A stretch of 64,000 nt of DNA from Neodiprion pinetum (lineage: Eukaryota > Arthropoda > Insecta > Hymenoptera > Diprionidae): positions 24,814,238-24,878,237 of the forward strand of contig NC_060236.1 of assembly GCF_021155775.2 (NCBI RefSeq). The letters are read 5' to 3'. This document shows, piece by piece, positions 1 through 14,125 of this stretch (positions are counted from its first letter, which is position 1; each line of letters begins with the position of its first letter). Both the position numbers and the translations under genes were made by a program. Under the pieces are notes generated by a model that had not been told where the DNA came from, did no database searches, and saw only the letters and a program-made list of their open reading frames with translations.

Positions 1-3000
1 AATTGCTGAATTTTAAAAACCGGTTTTTAACGACTCTGCAAGTGACCGTATCAGTTGATACGAATAAAAATGTGTTATTCATGGTGCGTTTCGATGATGG
101 TTTGAGGGTTGTAGGGTATCATTCGATGTGTATATTCAATACCCAAATTAAGTATACAAATGAGAACGATGCTTTGACCAACGATTCGAGTGGTCGTAAA
201 AATATATAGATAGAAAAAGATGCCAAGGTTATAGACTTAAAATTTTTTCTAGGTAAAATAATTAATTTAACTTTGTCGCTATTTTCTACAAGCTTGACAA
301 GGAGGTCGGGCATACTTATGAAATATTATTTTTCCAATCAAAAAGTGCGGAGGTCGAGCAAGAAGCTTTCAGCAATAAAGAAGCTCGCGTAATTATAGTG
401 CAACTACCTTTTCTGTGCTTGTGGTTAATAATCGCAAAGCTGCTGCATTCTAAGACGAGATCGTTCGTTCAATTTGAACTTAATTAGTACACGAGATAAT
501 GTCATTTTAAATACATTTTACCTTTTATATTTTATTTATTTCTATTCTTCTTGCCTCTTCGGTTATAATATTGTGCGATTTTCCATCTACCGATTAGAAA
601 GAATTACCGAAACGAACGGAGACAAAGAAAAATTATGAAATCGTGAAAAAGATTTTGCTTTTCAGAGAGAAAATTTTTCCAAATACTTTTGTTTTCAGAA
701 GAGACGGACGCATTGCATGAAAAAAAAATATCGTACTTCTGCTCAGTTCGTTTCTGCGGACGAAAATTCAGCTCGTTATTTTATTCGAAAAATTATATAC
801 AGTTTGCTGACGAACCACTGCACAGGAATGTTTCGTCTATCCGACTCAAACAAATGAATTAATTGAGAAATGGAATGAATCGATTCTCTAGAACTTACAT
901 CGAATAAATTTTCAACGTCTCACTTAATATGTTCTACATTTTTTTTAACTCTACCAAAGAATAAGTTTGTTATTCTTAACCCGTGTCAACGATTTTTCAA
1001 CTAATGATTTTGGGATTAACTGAACAGCAGAGAAGAAATTCAGTTCTGGAACTAGGTGAAAACAATTGATTTAGAATAAAATCGACTCATGATAATTCAT
1101 TCAACAAAATGAATATCAAATCTCATTTCATAGAATACTTACAACAGACGATTCTTTCAATTAAATTCGACTTAACACAATTTAGTCAAGGTTTTTTTTT
1201 TTTTTTTGAAATTTTCTATCGTCGTAATTTTTTTATTGTACGACTGATTTACTCTTTTGCGCTGATCCGAAAATTCACATCACACAAAATAGAAAGAAAG
1301 AAAGAAAAAAAAAATAAAATAAATAAATAAACTAATGGAATGGAATGCAAGCCCCCGTGATTAAAACTTGTTAATTATATAACCGAACGCCTGTTGTCAA
1401 ACTGTGTTGTCATCCTTATTTGTACTTGACTATCAATGACAAGCAATTCTGTGCAATTTTTATACACTGCATAAAACAGAAGCTCAACAAGTCGTCCACT
1501 GATTTATTCGTTATCTATAGATATTCGTATATGTATACCCGAGTACACGAGCTATAAATGTACATTGGAGTTTATTTGCTTGTTTGTGACGTACTAATTG
1601 ACCATTCACCGAAGACCGCGTACCGATATTCGAAATAGAGCCACCGAGTAAGCAGCATCGCTAATTAACGGGGTTCAGCGAGAAGCCGTCAAAGTCGCCT
1701 GACTGCGTTGCAAACTAGTTTAATCAACGAATTTCAGCTGTATGCTGATAACTATTAAATTACCTACCGCTAGCTGCTGTACTTGTTCGTTATTGGTACG
1801 CGAATTGCGGCTCCGATGTCGATTGAATTATGCTCAGCTCGCGTGAAACGTGAAGATCGGAGGAAAAAATTCACACTTTATACGCTTACACGCGCATTGA
1901 ATTTAATTTATCACGAAACATCGTACGCCTTACACTTCTTATCAAAATTCGAAACAACATGTTTTTTAAAAAGCTCAATTTTTGCGATCGGAGTATCGAT
2001 AGATTATGGGTGAGTATTCGTGAGGTTGACTTTTTCGACATTTTTACGAGCGATTTCATTTGCAAGCACATTTATTTCAGGGCGTAATTAATCGTGACGT
2101 CACAAGATTCGATTATCATATTTCAAAAAATTAGTTCGTCTTTTCTTGATCTGAAAAAATCACGGGCCATCTTATTGTTGAGGCAGAAAAAATTTTCTCG
2201 GTTTTATCGATCGAACTGGAAAAATAATGATACACGATAAGAGTGGAAGAAAAATTGGCTAATAATTATTTTAACGATATTCACGCTTTCATATATTTTT
2301 AGATTTATGACTCTGATTGTGAACATGTGTAAAATGTGTAATTATTTGTTTCACGTAATCTATGTTTACATCAGACGAAGGAGTAAACGTATAACGGCAT
2401 ACATATAAATAATCAATCGATACTGAATCTCATTAGCGTTACGAGAATATCATGTCGGTGTAATTTCTAAAGAAAATTTTTACCCAAACTAACGAACGAT
2501 GCCCTAAGCATTGGAAAATTGGTTCCAGTTTTTGGATACCTACTAATTGTAAGTTGTAGAGTACATTTTTTTGATAGTCTTCACTTCAACGTACTTGGTA
2601 CAAGGCTTGTGCAACTGAGGTGCTTTTTGGGGTCCAGTGTACGCAAGATGCTCGAAGTTGAATGGCTCGAATCACGTATAGGCATCGGGTTTCGATGAGG
2701 ATTTACGTTTTCTTTCTCTGCGGGCTTTCTCTCTTCGTTTTATTTCATTTCTCTGTCTTTTTTTTTTTTTCTCCTCCTACTTCATTGTAGGTATCGGCAC
2801 GTGGCGAGCAGCCCGATAAATCCCTGTTCTCAAAGACTTAGAGAACTGGCAATCTTCATCGAACATCAATTAACCGCGGGCATCCAATTTCTTTGAAACG
2901 GTGGGGAAAAATCGAGGAATAAAAAACCGAGGATCGAAGGTGGAATTCAAGCAGCCGCATCTGAATGATAATTAAACGGAACGCGAGAGCGTTTCCAAGG

Positions 3001-6000
3001 TTTAGAATTTCCGAGAGGGATGAAAAAGGAATAAGAAACAAATTACATCACAATCGATAAATTCACGGCCATTTTTTAATCCAACATTCATCAGCAGAAT
3101 TTATCGGCCTCCCGTTTTTTCGTAATTCAATAATTCTTCAAAATATACATTACGAGGAATTTCGATTGGAATCAAAATCATTCCATTTCTGTTTATGCGA
3201 AACAGAAAGGAGAATGAAAAAAAGACACTCGTCGAATGACAGTTTCAATTTTATAACTTCGGAAAAAACGGCATAAATCTAAAATTGATAAGAATTTATT
3301 CTTCACTAAAATAAATTTCTCCGATTTAGTACTGACTCAAATGTCAATTCAATTTTTCCACGGATACTTGGTATTATTTCAAAAATTGTTCAACATTTTT
3401 CGTTAATAAAAATCGTCAGTCAGGTTAGGTATGATTTTGTAAAGTGGCTTCAACTCCTACCGAAGACGAAAACAAAATTCCCATTGAACCTTATTAGATA
3501 AATTTTGTCTGTCAAGAAAACTACGTAGGAAGATATTAGAAACACACGTGTTTCGAAGGATACGAAAACGGACAATTCATATAACTATTGAAAAAGGATT
3601 TCGAGATCCATTATCCTCCAATTTATGCTGGTGGGAAAACTTTTCGCAGCTAACCTGAAAATCTGGAAAGCGAAAAGAAAGTTTCGGCAGAAGTCAAGTT
3701 CTGCTCGGATCAAGTTATGAAAGCAATCTCGCGGTATTATATGTTATATGTACAAGTCACAACTCAGACCAGTTATACGATCCTAAAATAAAAGGAATGA
3801 AGCATTCAAATCAATGGATCGTGAGATATTTGATGATGATAATAATAACGACGGCTGTGGACTGAAATAAATTCTTTTGTAAACTTAGGCAGTGAAATAC
3901 AAAAATCACGGTGTTTAGAAAATAAAATGTTAAACTACCACTGAAAATTACCTTTATTATTATTATTATTACTTTATCAATCGGAATCATGACATTTGCT
4001 CTTAGGTGAAGCTGAAATATTTTTATAATTGCTCTCCGCATTGCACGATCTGCCCATTGTCATCATCCGACCAATTTCCACATTCTTTTTCTCGTGCGAA
4101 GAGAAGGTACGTCTTCGCAGTTTAGGGTTACATCCCTCTGTTACTGAAGACGACGTTTACTGTCAAAGGACCAGAGTGTCATGAGGTTTCAGGTTGATCG
4201 TTAAAACTCAGTATTGCAATTGTAAACTTCCTTTGCAGCTCAGATTGGTTTGGATCGAGGAAAACAGACCCGTATCGTATTAAGGAAACGAATTCCAGTG
4301 GAAGAAGAACTCGGCGTTGAAGAAAAAGCATACGATTGCGTTTCTGACTCGTTTCTGTTTTTTTTTTGTCAAGATTACATTCGTTTCTAGAATTTAAATG
4401 AAATGTTTTATCGACTGTGCCACAGTTTTACCGACTATGCCACTGTTTTATCGACCATATCACTGTTTTATCAAAAGAGATAAATTTTCCATATTCTGTA
4501 TCCTTGTACGGCTGTTACTTGAAACTTTCATTGAATGAAGTGGGCCACGTTGAAGAAAGAAAATGTTCATCTGTTGATTTATATGTGACTCAGCCACTGA
4601 TTTGAGGGAAAATAAAGGTCTTCGGAAAATAATAAGGACATGTCTGAACCGGGTATCCTACCAATTTGTCAAAGTTGGCCAAAGGCGATCCCGCTCGAAC
4701 GGAGATGAAGAATCGTTCGTAATATGCCGTGGTAAAATCTGAAACTGGAAGTATGAGGATAAAAAATAAGCCGGTCTCGCAAAATAATAACGGGCCATTT
4801 AAAAAAAACCGAACCCCCGAGCATCGTAACCCGCAGATCCCTGCAGTAAATCCATCGTTTATCTTAAAAGATTCTTATTAAATCTCATCGCGTTGTGCAG
4901 TGTAGAGTTGAGTGCTCGTTTTAACGAGACTGACGGGGTTGAGAGCTTCGCTCTTGCAGCTTTAAGCAGACTCACGGACTGCGCGCGAGAGTGAGAGAGG
5001 AAAATAGAGAGGAGGGAAGAGGGCGCGATGATAATCTACGAAGCTAAGCTCGAAGCACGCCTTAACGATGCCCATTAAGATAGTGACGACTGGGAAAAGT
5101 TGAACCGAACCCTGAAGCCGCCCCCGTTTTAGCGATTCCACCCAATCCAGCTCACCCGCTGAACGTGGGAAGTTGACGTGATGAATTTCCGAATTTAATT
5201 TAAGCTACAAATAACTCGGCACGCGGAGAAAAGTTCGCTCTGCCTTCGTTCCTCCACCTCTGACTTTTCCCTGGGTCAGTCGGTTATTCTTTCAATCCAT
5301 TTCTCAATTAGCCGCTCTGATAATGAAACGGGGTGAAGGTCTTGTCACTTTATTTCAGATTAATTTGGTCCGGTATTTTCATGCCTGGACCTAATTTCAA
5401 ATTCCATCAATTTTGTCGGGGAGATAATGTTGATCAGGTTGCATGAAATAATTTATCGAGTCGCTGAATCTTATATCTATGGTCATATGATGTTCTCGAC
5501 GAAATTGAAATGTCTTTTCGTTTCACTGTAGATCTCTTGTTTCGTATATTTATACCATCGTATTCTTCTGAAACGTGTCCAATGATAATTCACGGAGCTG
5601 TTAGTCTCTCGCAAAAACGATGCCAAAGCTTGATTTAGGAAAATCTGCTGTTTGGTTTCAATAGTAGTAAATGATTTTGGTCATTTCGGATCAACTTAGG
5701 GATTCACGATAACTTGTTGAGGAATTTTACCCTCCAGAAAATTAATGTACAATCGTTATACCTATATTTTGACCGTGCCGAGATCGATAGTCGCAGAAAA
5801 TCCAGGCGGGTTGTTTATTCATAACGAGAGATGAAGTTTTCTTTTTATGAAGACATGGACGACAGGGTTTTATCGACTTCATGACAATTCCCAAACACAA
5901 GGTTCAAACACGGGCTCCATTCAAACAGAACTGGAATCATATTCTTAATTTGAAGAAGAATGAAAAATACCACGATGAATAAGAGAAGGAAGAAAGGAAG

Positions 6001-7551
6001 GAGCAGGAAAGACAACATAGTCTGAACCAGCTGACTGTCGATCTTGAGACGCTTCTTTGACTCGAGAGGGTACAAAAGAAATCCAAGGAGGAAAACGTCG
6101 GGATTCCCGCGAATACTGCCATAACGATTTCTATCAAATTAAAAGTGAAGAAAAATTGCTGGATTTGACATCGACACAAAGAAGAAGAAAGCATTTTTTA
6201 GCTAAGCAAAAAACATGTAAGAAATATGTAAAATTGTTGTGCGATACAAAAAGTGTAAAACTCTGAAAGTAGAAGTCCAGGCATATCTGTTTTTGTCTTG
6301 AAAAATTTTCATTGGAACCGATTACGGCACTTTCGATAAAATTCAGATTTTTGATCTTTAGACGACAAAACTGTGCAAGGAAACAAAAAATTAAGAATCT
6401 CTCTTCAAATTCCACCTTGAATTACCAGCAATCGTGGATAATCGCATAACAAATCAATCACATTCGGATTTCCCGTTTATTAGTGACGAATATTGGAAAA
6501 GTTCAAAGTTGAGAAAAAATTGTATTTCATAAAATCACATTTTGCTAGTTTTTCGAACGAAGAGCTAGAATTTACAGAAATATCACCTTTTCAATTACAC
6601 TACGACGTACCAATTATTGGAGAGAGAAAAAATCGGAGGCTCGAGTTCCGTTTTCTGGTTGAGTGAAGCTAAAATACTCTATATATATAACTGCATCGCT
6701 AAGCGCATAAGTACTCTAATTACACGAGCACACCGGGATTTGAATCCAATTTCAAACTAGTCCGGATGAACTGGTGCGATTCGTAACCATCCTGATGCCG
6801 CACAAATCTGTTCATCCACCACCACACGCCGTAAATTATACATCTGCCGATGTAACGGTGCATTCATGCATATGCGGCATTCCATGGCATCTCAATCAAG
6901 ATTCTACGTAAATGTTTCAGATTGGCTTTATAATTTTCCGTATGAAAGTGCATGACGAAAACCGAAATCGCAATTTTTTAAAAGTATTCTTCAACCCAGT
7001 GTGTCTAAAGTATGATTTAAAAACTTGAAACAAGAACCACACTTTCTAAAATTTGAAAAAATTCAGAAAAATCATACGAAATATAACAACATTTTTGATA
7101 CCTATCGGAAGCTGGTGATTTCATAACCTCGATACATAAATAAGAAGATTAGAAAAATACAAAATTATCATTATTCTATTGCATTTTTAAGTGTTCATTC
7201 TTAATAATAATAATTATACAATGTTAGTAATTACATAATTTTGCTTTTTATTTTCCTTATTCATCTTTTGGAGTTATGAAATCTCCATATTTGAATAGGT
7301 GTCAACATTTATTTGATATGTTATAAGATGTTTAAAATTTTTCCAGATTTTAGAAAGTGGGAGTTTTATAACTACATTATAAATTAAATTAGTATGAGAG
7401 CACGCAGGTTCCCGAACGAAATATTTACACTGCGATAAGCTCACGTGTTGCGTAAAATTTCTAAATTTCAGGAACGTAATTGTTTAAAATAGAAAGTTAA
7501 TTCTGCGATACAGCCATTGCATATTTTTGTAAAATTCTTTGAGAGTTTGTA
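1..7551. other. Non-coding stretch
   Basis: Only short, biased open frames occur. Apart from the 20-bp tandem repeat at 4.4 kb, I see T-runs (1192, 2760) and a GC-richer patch at 4900-5180 with purine-rich GAGAG stretches. No splice-flanked exon was found. Confidence 0.6.
4404..4473 (+). repeat. 20-bp tandem repeat, 3.5 units
   Basis: Units of about TGTTTTATCGACTATGCCAC occur at 4404, 4424 and 4444, with a partial unit at 4464. Each has one to four substitutions. Confidence 0.85.
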
Positions 7552-7940
7552 CAGGGTGTCTACTTTTTTCGGTGACCGGGAAATCACGAAATTCAAGGAT
7601 TTTTCAGAATCAAAATAAAGGATATTTTCATAACCTTTCGAAAGATCCACAACTAGAACACAAACTTTAGCAATACACGCAATAAATATAACAATATGTT
7701 CCGTACATAGCAAAAAAAAAAAATCGATCTATGTATACTCGAGACTCAAAATTAAAAAGAATGCAAACGAGTATCAATAATTCATATAACATCGCTGAAA
7801 TCTGAGTTACTAATTAACCTAAATATAAAATGTTCAGGCTCGTTAGTAAAATTTCATGACATTTCCTGACTTTTCAAGGGTCGCATTGAATTTCATGGCA
7901 TTTAAGAATTTCCAGGGATTTCAGATCGTTAGACACCCTC
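7552..7940. mobile_element. Non-autonomous element with CAGGGTGTCTA termini
   Basis: The left end CAGGGTGTCTA is the inverse of the right end TAGACACCCTC with one mismatch. The interior carries degenerate pieces resembling ACCGGGAAAT, TTCAAGGATTTTTC, CATGACATTTCCTGACTTTT and TTCCAGGGATTT. That texture is familiar from a widespread arthropod repeat (recognised from memory, not searched). No open frame was found. Confidence 0.6.
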
Positions 7941-9020
7941 GTTACACAGAAGACCTCGGCTAAAAATTTTTGAACCCACGCGCATTAGTACACGGAGAGA
8001 TTTTTGGAATCAATATATTTACTTCATTGCTTATCCATAATTACAATGAAACAAACGAATCTAGGGATAATCGAAGTGTAACTGCAATACTCGTTCCTAC
8101 AATAATATGAAATCACAGTATTTCTGTATGAATTTTAACGACAAAATATTTCTATCATACTCGATAGTATTTCCAGTAATTAAATTGGTTCGTACAGTGA
8201 TGAAGAGTACTGCAAAAATAGTATATTGTGCAACGAGGAGGAAAACTCGGTCTTTTTGGGTCGATGATGAAAATTTCAAATTTGCAAGGGAAAAAAACAG
8301 TTCAATCCTTGTTGCACAAGGTTCTTTACATAACAAGAGCACGTTACGTGTTTTTCGCGAAGAAAAATATTGAGGTAAGGTTCGCGTAGCGTCCGGTTCC
8401 TTTTCACTCCTAGGACTTAAAAGTGGTCTTTTTCAGCACTCCGCGCATGCGCATTCGCAGATTCACGCGGAAGCGCGCAAAACGTGCTCGCGTTATGTGA
8501 ACATTGTTTTGAAGGGCTTGTTCTCGTTCTACTCCATCTGCGCATTGGCGTATTTTTTCATACATACAACAGAAATCCATGCATCAGAACCTAAATACGT
8601 TTTCAACTCAGCAGCAAAAGCTTTGAGAAGATAGACAAAAGACCGATTGCGATGATTTAAAATTCACGGGTTGGTTCGGCCCTATCTTCAATATTATCTG
8701 GACGCTGTACTGCAGACGTCTGGCTTATAATCAGGCATCGACCTTCAAGCGGCAGGCGTCTGCCCAGAATACGTCATTAACCTCAACCTTGAAATTTTTT
8801 AACTCGACTCCTGCTCCTACACATAACTCGAAATATTTCGTACTATAGACAACCTTTGGTCATTTTTCGTCGCCTTTTTGGAGCTTGTAATTTTTCCTAG
8901 CTTTTATGGGCTCAAAATAATGGCGTTCAGATAGCAGTTTTTTGGTAAAGAAGATTCGGAAGCATTATCAAATTTACAGGAATGACTTTAAAAATACTGT
9001 GTTATTACACTATTCGTGTA
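7941..9020. other. Non-coding stretch with a GCGCATGCGC site
   Basis: The palindrome GCGCATGCGC (8443-8452) lies in a short GC-rich patch (8385-8500). It matches the known NRF-1/Ewg site type. Two 80-90 codon frames overlap on opposite strands at 8.1-8.37 kb, with no domain recognised. Confidence 0.5.
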
Positions 9021-9432
9021 TACACTGAGAAGAATTTCATTTGTTACAGTAACTAGAAAAATTCAGTAAAACATTATCGTTAAAAAAAACTGTTTGAATA
9101 TTTTTGGAATTATGAAAAACGAGGTACCGTCGATACTTTTTCGATAATTGCAACGCAAAATCAGTTTGTGAGGCTAACTATACGTTTTTAGTTAAACAAG
9201 GCTTTAACGTCAATTTATTGTCGCACAAGCATTAAATTATCGCAACAGTTGCAAGAAAATATAGTAACAGTGATCGTAATGAGAAAGAATAGTAACGGAT
9301 ACTAGACTTTCCGGTAACAGCTAGAAAACTAATTTTCATTTTCTACCTATAACTATATTTTTCGATTGTGGTAAAAAGTGAAAATAGTTAAGGACCGAGC
9401 GGCTACCGGAACTAAAAATTTCTCTCAGTGTA
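9021..9432. mobile_element. MITE-like element with TACACTGAGA termini, best copy
   Basis: The left end TACACTGAGAAGAATTT and right end AAATTTCTCTCAGTGTA form an imperfect terminal inverted repeat bounded by TA on both sides, as expected for Tc1/mariner-type insertion. It is about 410 bases long and AT-rich, with no coding capacity. Three other copies or fragments occur in this window. Confidence 0.8.
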
Positions 9433-10253
9433 CAAAAAAATTTTATTTTTCCTAAAAGCGTATAATCATTAGAAACTCGGTAGATAGAATTTAGGAACGC
9501 TTATGACTTATAACGTTATGCTCTGAAACTTAGCTAATCGCAAGTTAAATAAACGTAAGCTAATATTTGATGTCTTTTATTTTCATCAGATTTGGCTCGT
9601 TTTTTTATCAAGCAAAACGAGTTGTTTAAATTATTTACGAAGGGCGCTTCGGTCGATTTCATTTTTAATAGGAAAAATGATCATACGTTTTGTATTCAGC
9701 ATGTAAAAAAAAATACAAGTAAATTTCAAACGATTCGCAATATTGTTATTTAAATCATTGATCGAACTTTATTGAAAACTCGATTTGTCATTACCAACTA
9801 TTGAGCACCGATAATGATTTTTACAGTAGCGACTGGGACATAGTTTGCTGTTGGAGGGTATGAAATGACAAAATCCTAAATCCCACCTCGAAAAGCATCG
9901 CATAAAAATTCTTGCACCGATACCGTTTTCACCCACGGCAAATTCCACGTTAAAAAATAAAAAAAAAAAAAAAAAAACATGCATCGTTAGAGAAGAGTGA
10001 AAAAAAATATGGCGACTGGATTATACACAGTTATTTGAGAAATGTTAACGGTCTCACGAGCTCAAATCCGGGGGCTCGTTGGCATGGAAAATAAACAAAC
10101 TGATTCTGGCTTTACCAAAAGATTACGTGAGACACGTAAATTGGCCATTTTGGTCCGATATAGAATGCAAATGGCCTTTTGACTAGCATCAACCTGCCTA
10201 ATTGCGAGTAAAATTAACCGCTTAATTTTCCAACCACTAATTATGCCCCTGTT

Positions 10254-10256
<3 letters not shown>

Positions 10257-10301
<45 letters not shown>
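10257..10301 (+). repeat. (CT)n microsatellite
   Basis: About 20 uninterrupted TC units, with a shorter CT run about 170 bases downstream. Confidence 0.95.
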
Positions 10302-10302
<1 letters not shown>

Positions 10303-13300
10303 GCTCAACTTCACCCTCCAAGATGCTGCTGCGAATTTACATGTGTTTTCTTACTCCGAACCCTCGTCATTAGCGGCGCGAAAGATATTACAGATTCTGG
10401 TGAAAGGAAGAAGGAAAAATTAAACGCGAATGTTTATTTACAAGCCGACTAATTTTCCTGCTTCTTCTTCTCTCTCTCTCTCGGTCCGTTATGTCTTTTT
10501 ATTTTATTTTACTCGTTTGTTTCGTTTTCTTTCTCATCCGCAATGGAGCTGATTCCTTACACTCGGGAAAAAAAAAAAAATTTCATCGTAATAACCAAAA
10601 TTTCATCATAGTAAAAAAACTTCCGGGTTAATATATGTACATTTAGCGGTAATCGATTGGTAACTCTCATGGTTCAATCTTAAATTTCGTAAATTTGAAA
10701 TCTTCATACACCGAATAGATTTAAGGAACTACGTGAAATTTAATATTTTTATAATACTATTAACAAAAAACGTATTATTTCATCAAATTGGTTAAGTTAA
10801 ACTCGAGATTTAATATCTACAAGTATGTATATTTCAATCAATTAATTTTTTTACCATTATCAAAGATTTATCTCATCAGCTTTGCTACTTACATCAAAAT
10901 TTTCTACGCAAAGCGTCTGCAAATTTGTTGTTTGAAAAAAAGCAACAAGTTTTCTGCGAGTGTCTAATCGATGATGATTATTTCTGACTTTTTTTTTTTT
11001 AAGAGACTTAATATTATCGGATCCAGTGACAGTACTTAATCCGAGGCCGTAACTTAGACCTGGATAAAATCTTGAATTTTGCAAACATCGCATGCAACTT
11101 TCATAACATTTTATCTGCAATTTTTTTGTAAATCCGTTGTGCTTATATTTGTAAAGTAAAGCGCAGGTTTTAATTGAGCTTTGTCTCGGGTTTCTCAGTC
11201 TCATTGATTAGAGTTGGGGTGAGTAATCCGACGGCGATGAGGTTCCCTGCACCATGCGTAATCAGGATTCTTGATTGCTAAAGCGGGAGATTTATTTAAA
11301 ACGAGGACCACGTAAAATCACGTAGATTATCTACGTATGTCGTTAAGGGATTATGCAAGATTTGCAAGAGATGTGAAATCCCTCGTCCAAAAATTTCACG
11401 TCGTTCCTTCCTCTTTCCCGTAAATAAATTCGCCGGTCTGCTGACCCGAAATATAATAAAACGAACTGTCATTCAACGGTTTACAAATAAATCTCGGTTA
11501 ACTCGCCAGTGAATTCAAATCGAATTACAGGCCTACAGGACGAATAATCTCGTCTTTGCGGGATGAGATCGACAACGACAGTTATTATTGTCATAATAAA
11601 GGTGAGAAGTGAAAGAAAAAATAAATCGTAATAACAGTAAGACAAGAAAAAAGTTCCATCCTTGTCACTCGCGTGAAGTGTCGTAATTCTTCATTAAAAA
11701 TTTGTTTATCCAACGACTTGGTTTGTTTTTTTTTTTTTATCAATAATGCAGGTAAGTATTTCAAAATACACAGCAGTAAAAAGAATAAATAAAAAATCAA
11801 AGTGAACTGTAGGATCACGTATAATTTCCCATCAATTAATACTGCTTTCAAAAATGTTTCACTGCACCGATCAATTTACGCGAGCTTTAATCAAAAAATA
11901 CGAATCGCGCACGCCAGCTGAAAACCTTTAATGAACGTACGTGCCCGTATTTCAGATTAATTTGTTTACCGTTTGACGGGACGTAATTATTCGAGCCGAT
12001 ATGTGTATTTGACGCAAATACGCAATTATCAAGGACTGTAATCGCTGTTTAGTGCAGGTTGACATTGCCGAGTACGAAATTGTTTGTCGCCCTCTCGTAG
12101 TTTTCAAAAAGGACTGCAATTTTTGTCGGAATATAGCGATTGAACGACAAAAACCAGACGCGAATTTATAGATCTACAAATTGTTTACTATTTGGCCGTC
12201 AGCATAGATAGAAGAAGAGAAAGAGAATATCGCCATTTCTAATTTTTTTAAAATTTTTTCACCTGATAATACCATGTTTAATACCCCCAATATTTTCTCT
12301 CATTTTCTACCATTGATTCATCGTTATCAAACATTCAACCCTACTTGAAATTCTGCTTCTTTTTTTTTTTTTTTTTCGAAAAAATCTTTGAGCTTCATTA
12401 TTTATCTCGGCCATTTGAAGGTTGCTTTGCTTATTAAAAAAATTTTTCTTTGTAATTTCTTGGGTTCTTCCACAAATTTGTATTCACAAAACTTATATTT
12501 CTATAACATCGAGAATTCCAGCAAAATTATGTAACATATTCCACTTGACAAACGTCGCAATAATGTGAAATGTGAAATTTATTTTTTTACTTTATACATT
12601 TTTATCTCGAGCTTTCAAAAGTACGAAACATTAAACAACAATATTCACACACTATCAAAATTTCGGATAAATGTACAAAAATTGTATTCTCTACTTCCAC
12701 GAACAGTTTATTTGCAAATGACTTTTTAACAGATTCAATTATTAATACGTCTATTTTCTTGACCACTTCGCTAATTTTCACATAATTGCCATAGATTGTA
12801 AAAAGTTTATCGAATTATTTTGATATTGTCAAAACACTGAACGTTATTTTTTTTTTTTTTTTCATCAGTACAAAATTTTCAAGGTGCTCAAAACAAAATT
12901 GTTCTCAACCTTAAAATGATCGAAAATTTTACTACAGATAATATTACGGAGGTTTGTATATTTGTAACTGGAAGAATATCGGTTTCGTGTATCAAATACG
13001 ATGATTAAATTTTCACCAAGAAAGTCCCCCTCACCCTCCTAGGAACCCTTCAATTTATAAACTAACCTTTCGCCCGACCTTTAAACTATATTCCTCACGC
13101 ACGCCGGGGAATTGTGGTGAGATCCACGTGTAATTTGCTTCTTGATTTCTGACACCAGGGTAAATTTCGCGCTGTTTGCGAAGCTTAACGAAACAACGGC
13201 CTAAACCTTCGAGGAAGTGCGAATTCTAATTACCTGCAAACACGAACGAGGTACCGTATTCAATGTCAAAATAAAACGTGCACCTCAAGGTGATTTCAAC

Positions 13301-14039
13301 GAAAAAATATTGCCCTAGAATTTCGCGTCAAAAATAAAGTTGAGATCTTCGTTTTCGGATACGTACACTTTTTGCGATTTGTAAATGTAAGCGAGTTGAA
13401 AAGAAAAAAAAAAAAAACAGTTTCGTAATTCTAAATTCAGATGTTTTTTTTCATTCCTCTCCTCTACGCGCAATGTTTTTTATTTTTATTATTTTTCAAA
13501 GACAACTTACGCAGTGAATCATCGTCGTGTCACGCTGTAATCACTTTTTGAAATTGTTCCGCGTTTAAATAAATCTTTCAATTCAATGACATTCACAACC
13601 TCTCAAATTAGAAATTGATTAGCATTGTTAGGGACGTTATTTTGCCAATCTTGTAGTAAGGAGAAACAATTGTAATTCAATCAACCTTTAACCTTCCACC
13701 TAGTCGATTTATTTATCTTCAAAGATCACGTGAAAAACGAGCTGCAACGATCTTTACGATAAATTTACGATTAGTTCATCAGATCTTTGCATGTAAAACA
13801 TGATGATAATAGTAATAAAAATTAGGTAAATTTTCTCCAATTCCTCCCGTTATTTTTTCTTTCACACGAAGAGATTGGGAGCCATTATAAAAAGATCATC
13901 GTTAAAATATCACAGACCTCTCGGTGCTTTTAGCACCGTAATGTGGGCATTAAACTCCATCTGTCGCTATACTGGCAGGGAATCGACGGCACGTGGAAAT
14001 CGGGATATTGACATACATATATGAGGCATTCTGTGCCAA

Positions 14040-14125
14040 CTTGACGATAAAGGTTCGAACTCTGGACCTTCTCACACGTGATCCCCATTCTTAAACCATT
14101 ATTTAACCTATAAGATATCACACTC
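14040..14125 (-). ncRNA. Possible tRNA-derived SINE remnant
   Basis: The minus strand reads GGTTTAAGAATGG, then GTGTGAGAAGGTCCAGAG, then GTTCGAACC, which resembles box A, anticodon arm and box B in the right order. The stems are degenerate. Confidence 0.3.

Noticed and set aside
10860..11204. Minus frame of 114 codons
   Set aside because: Composition follows local AT bias, it includes a poly-Lys run from a T tract, and no domain is recognised.
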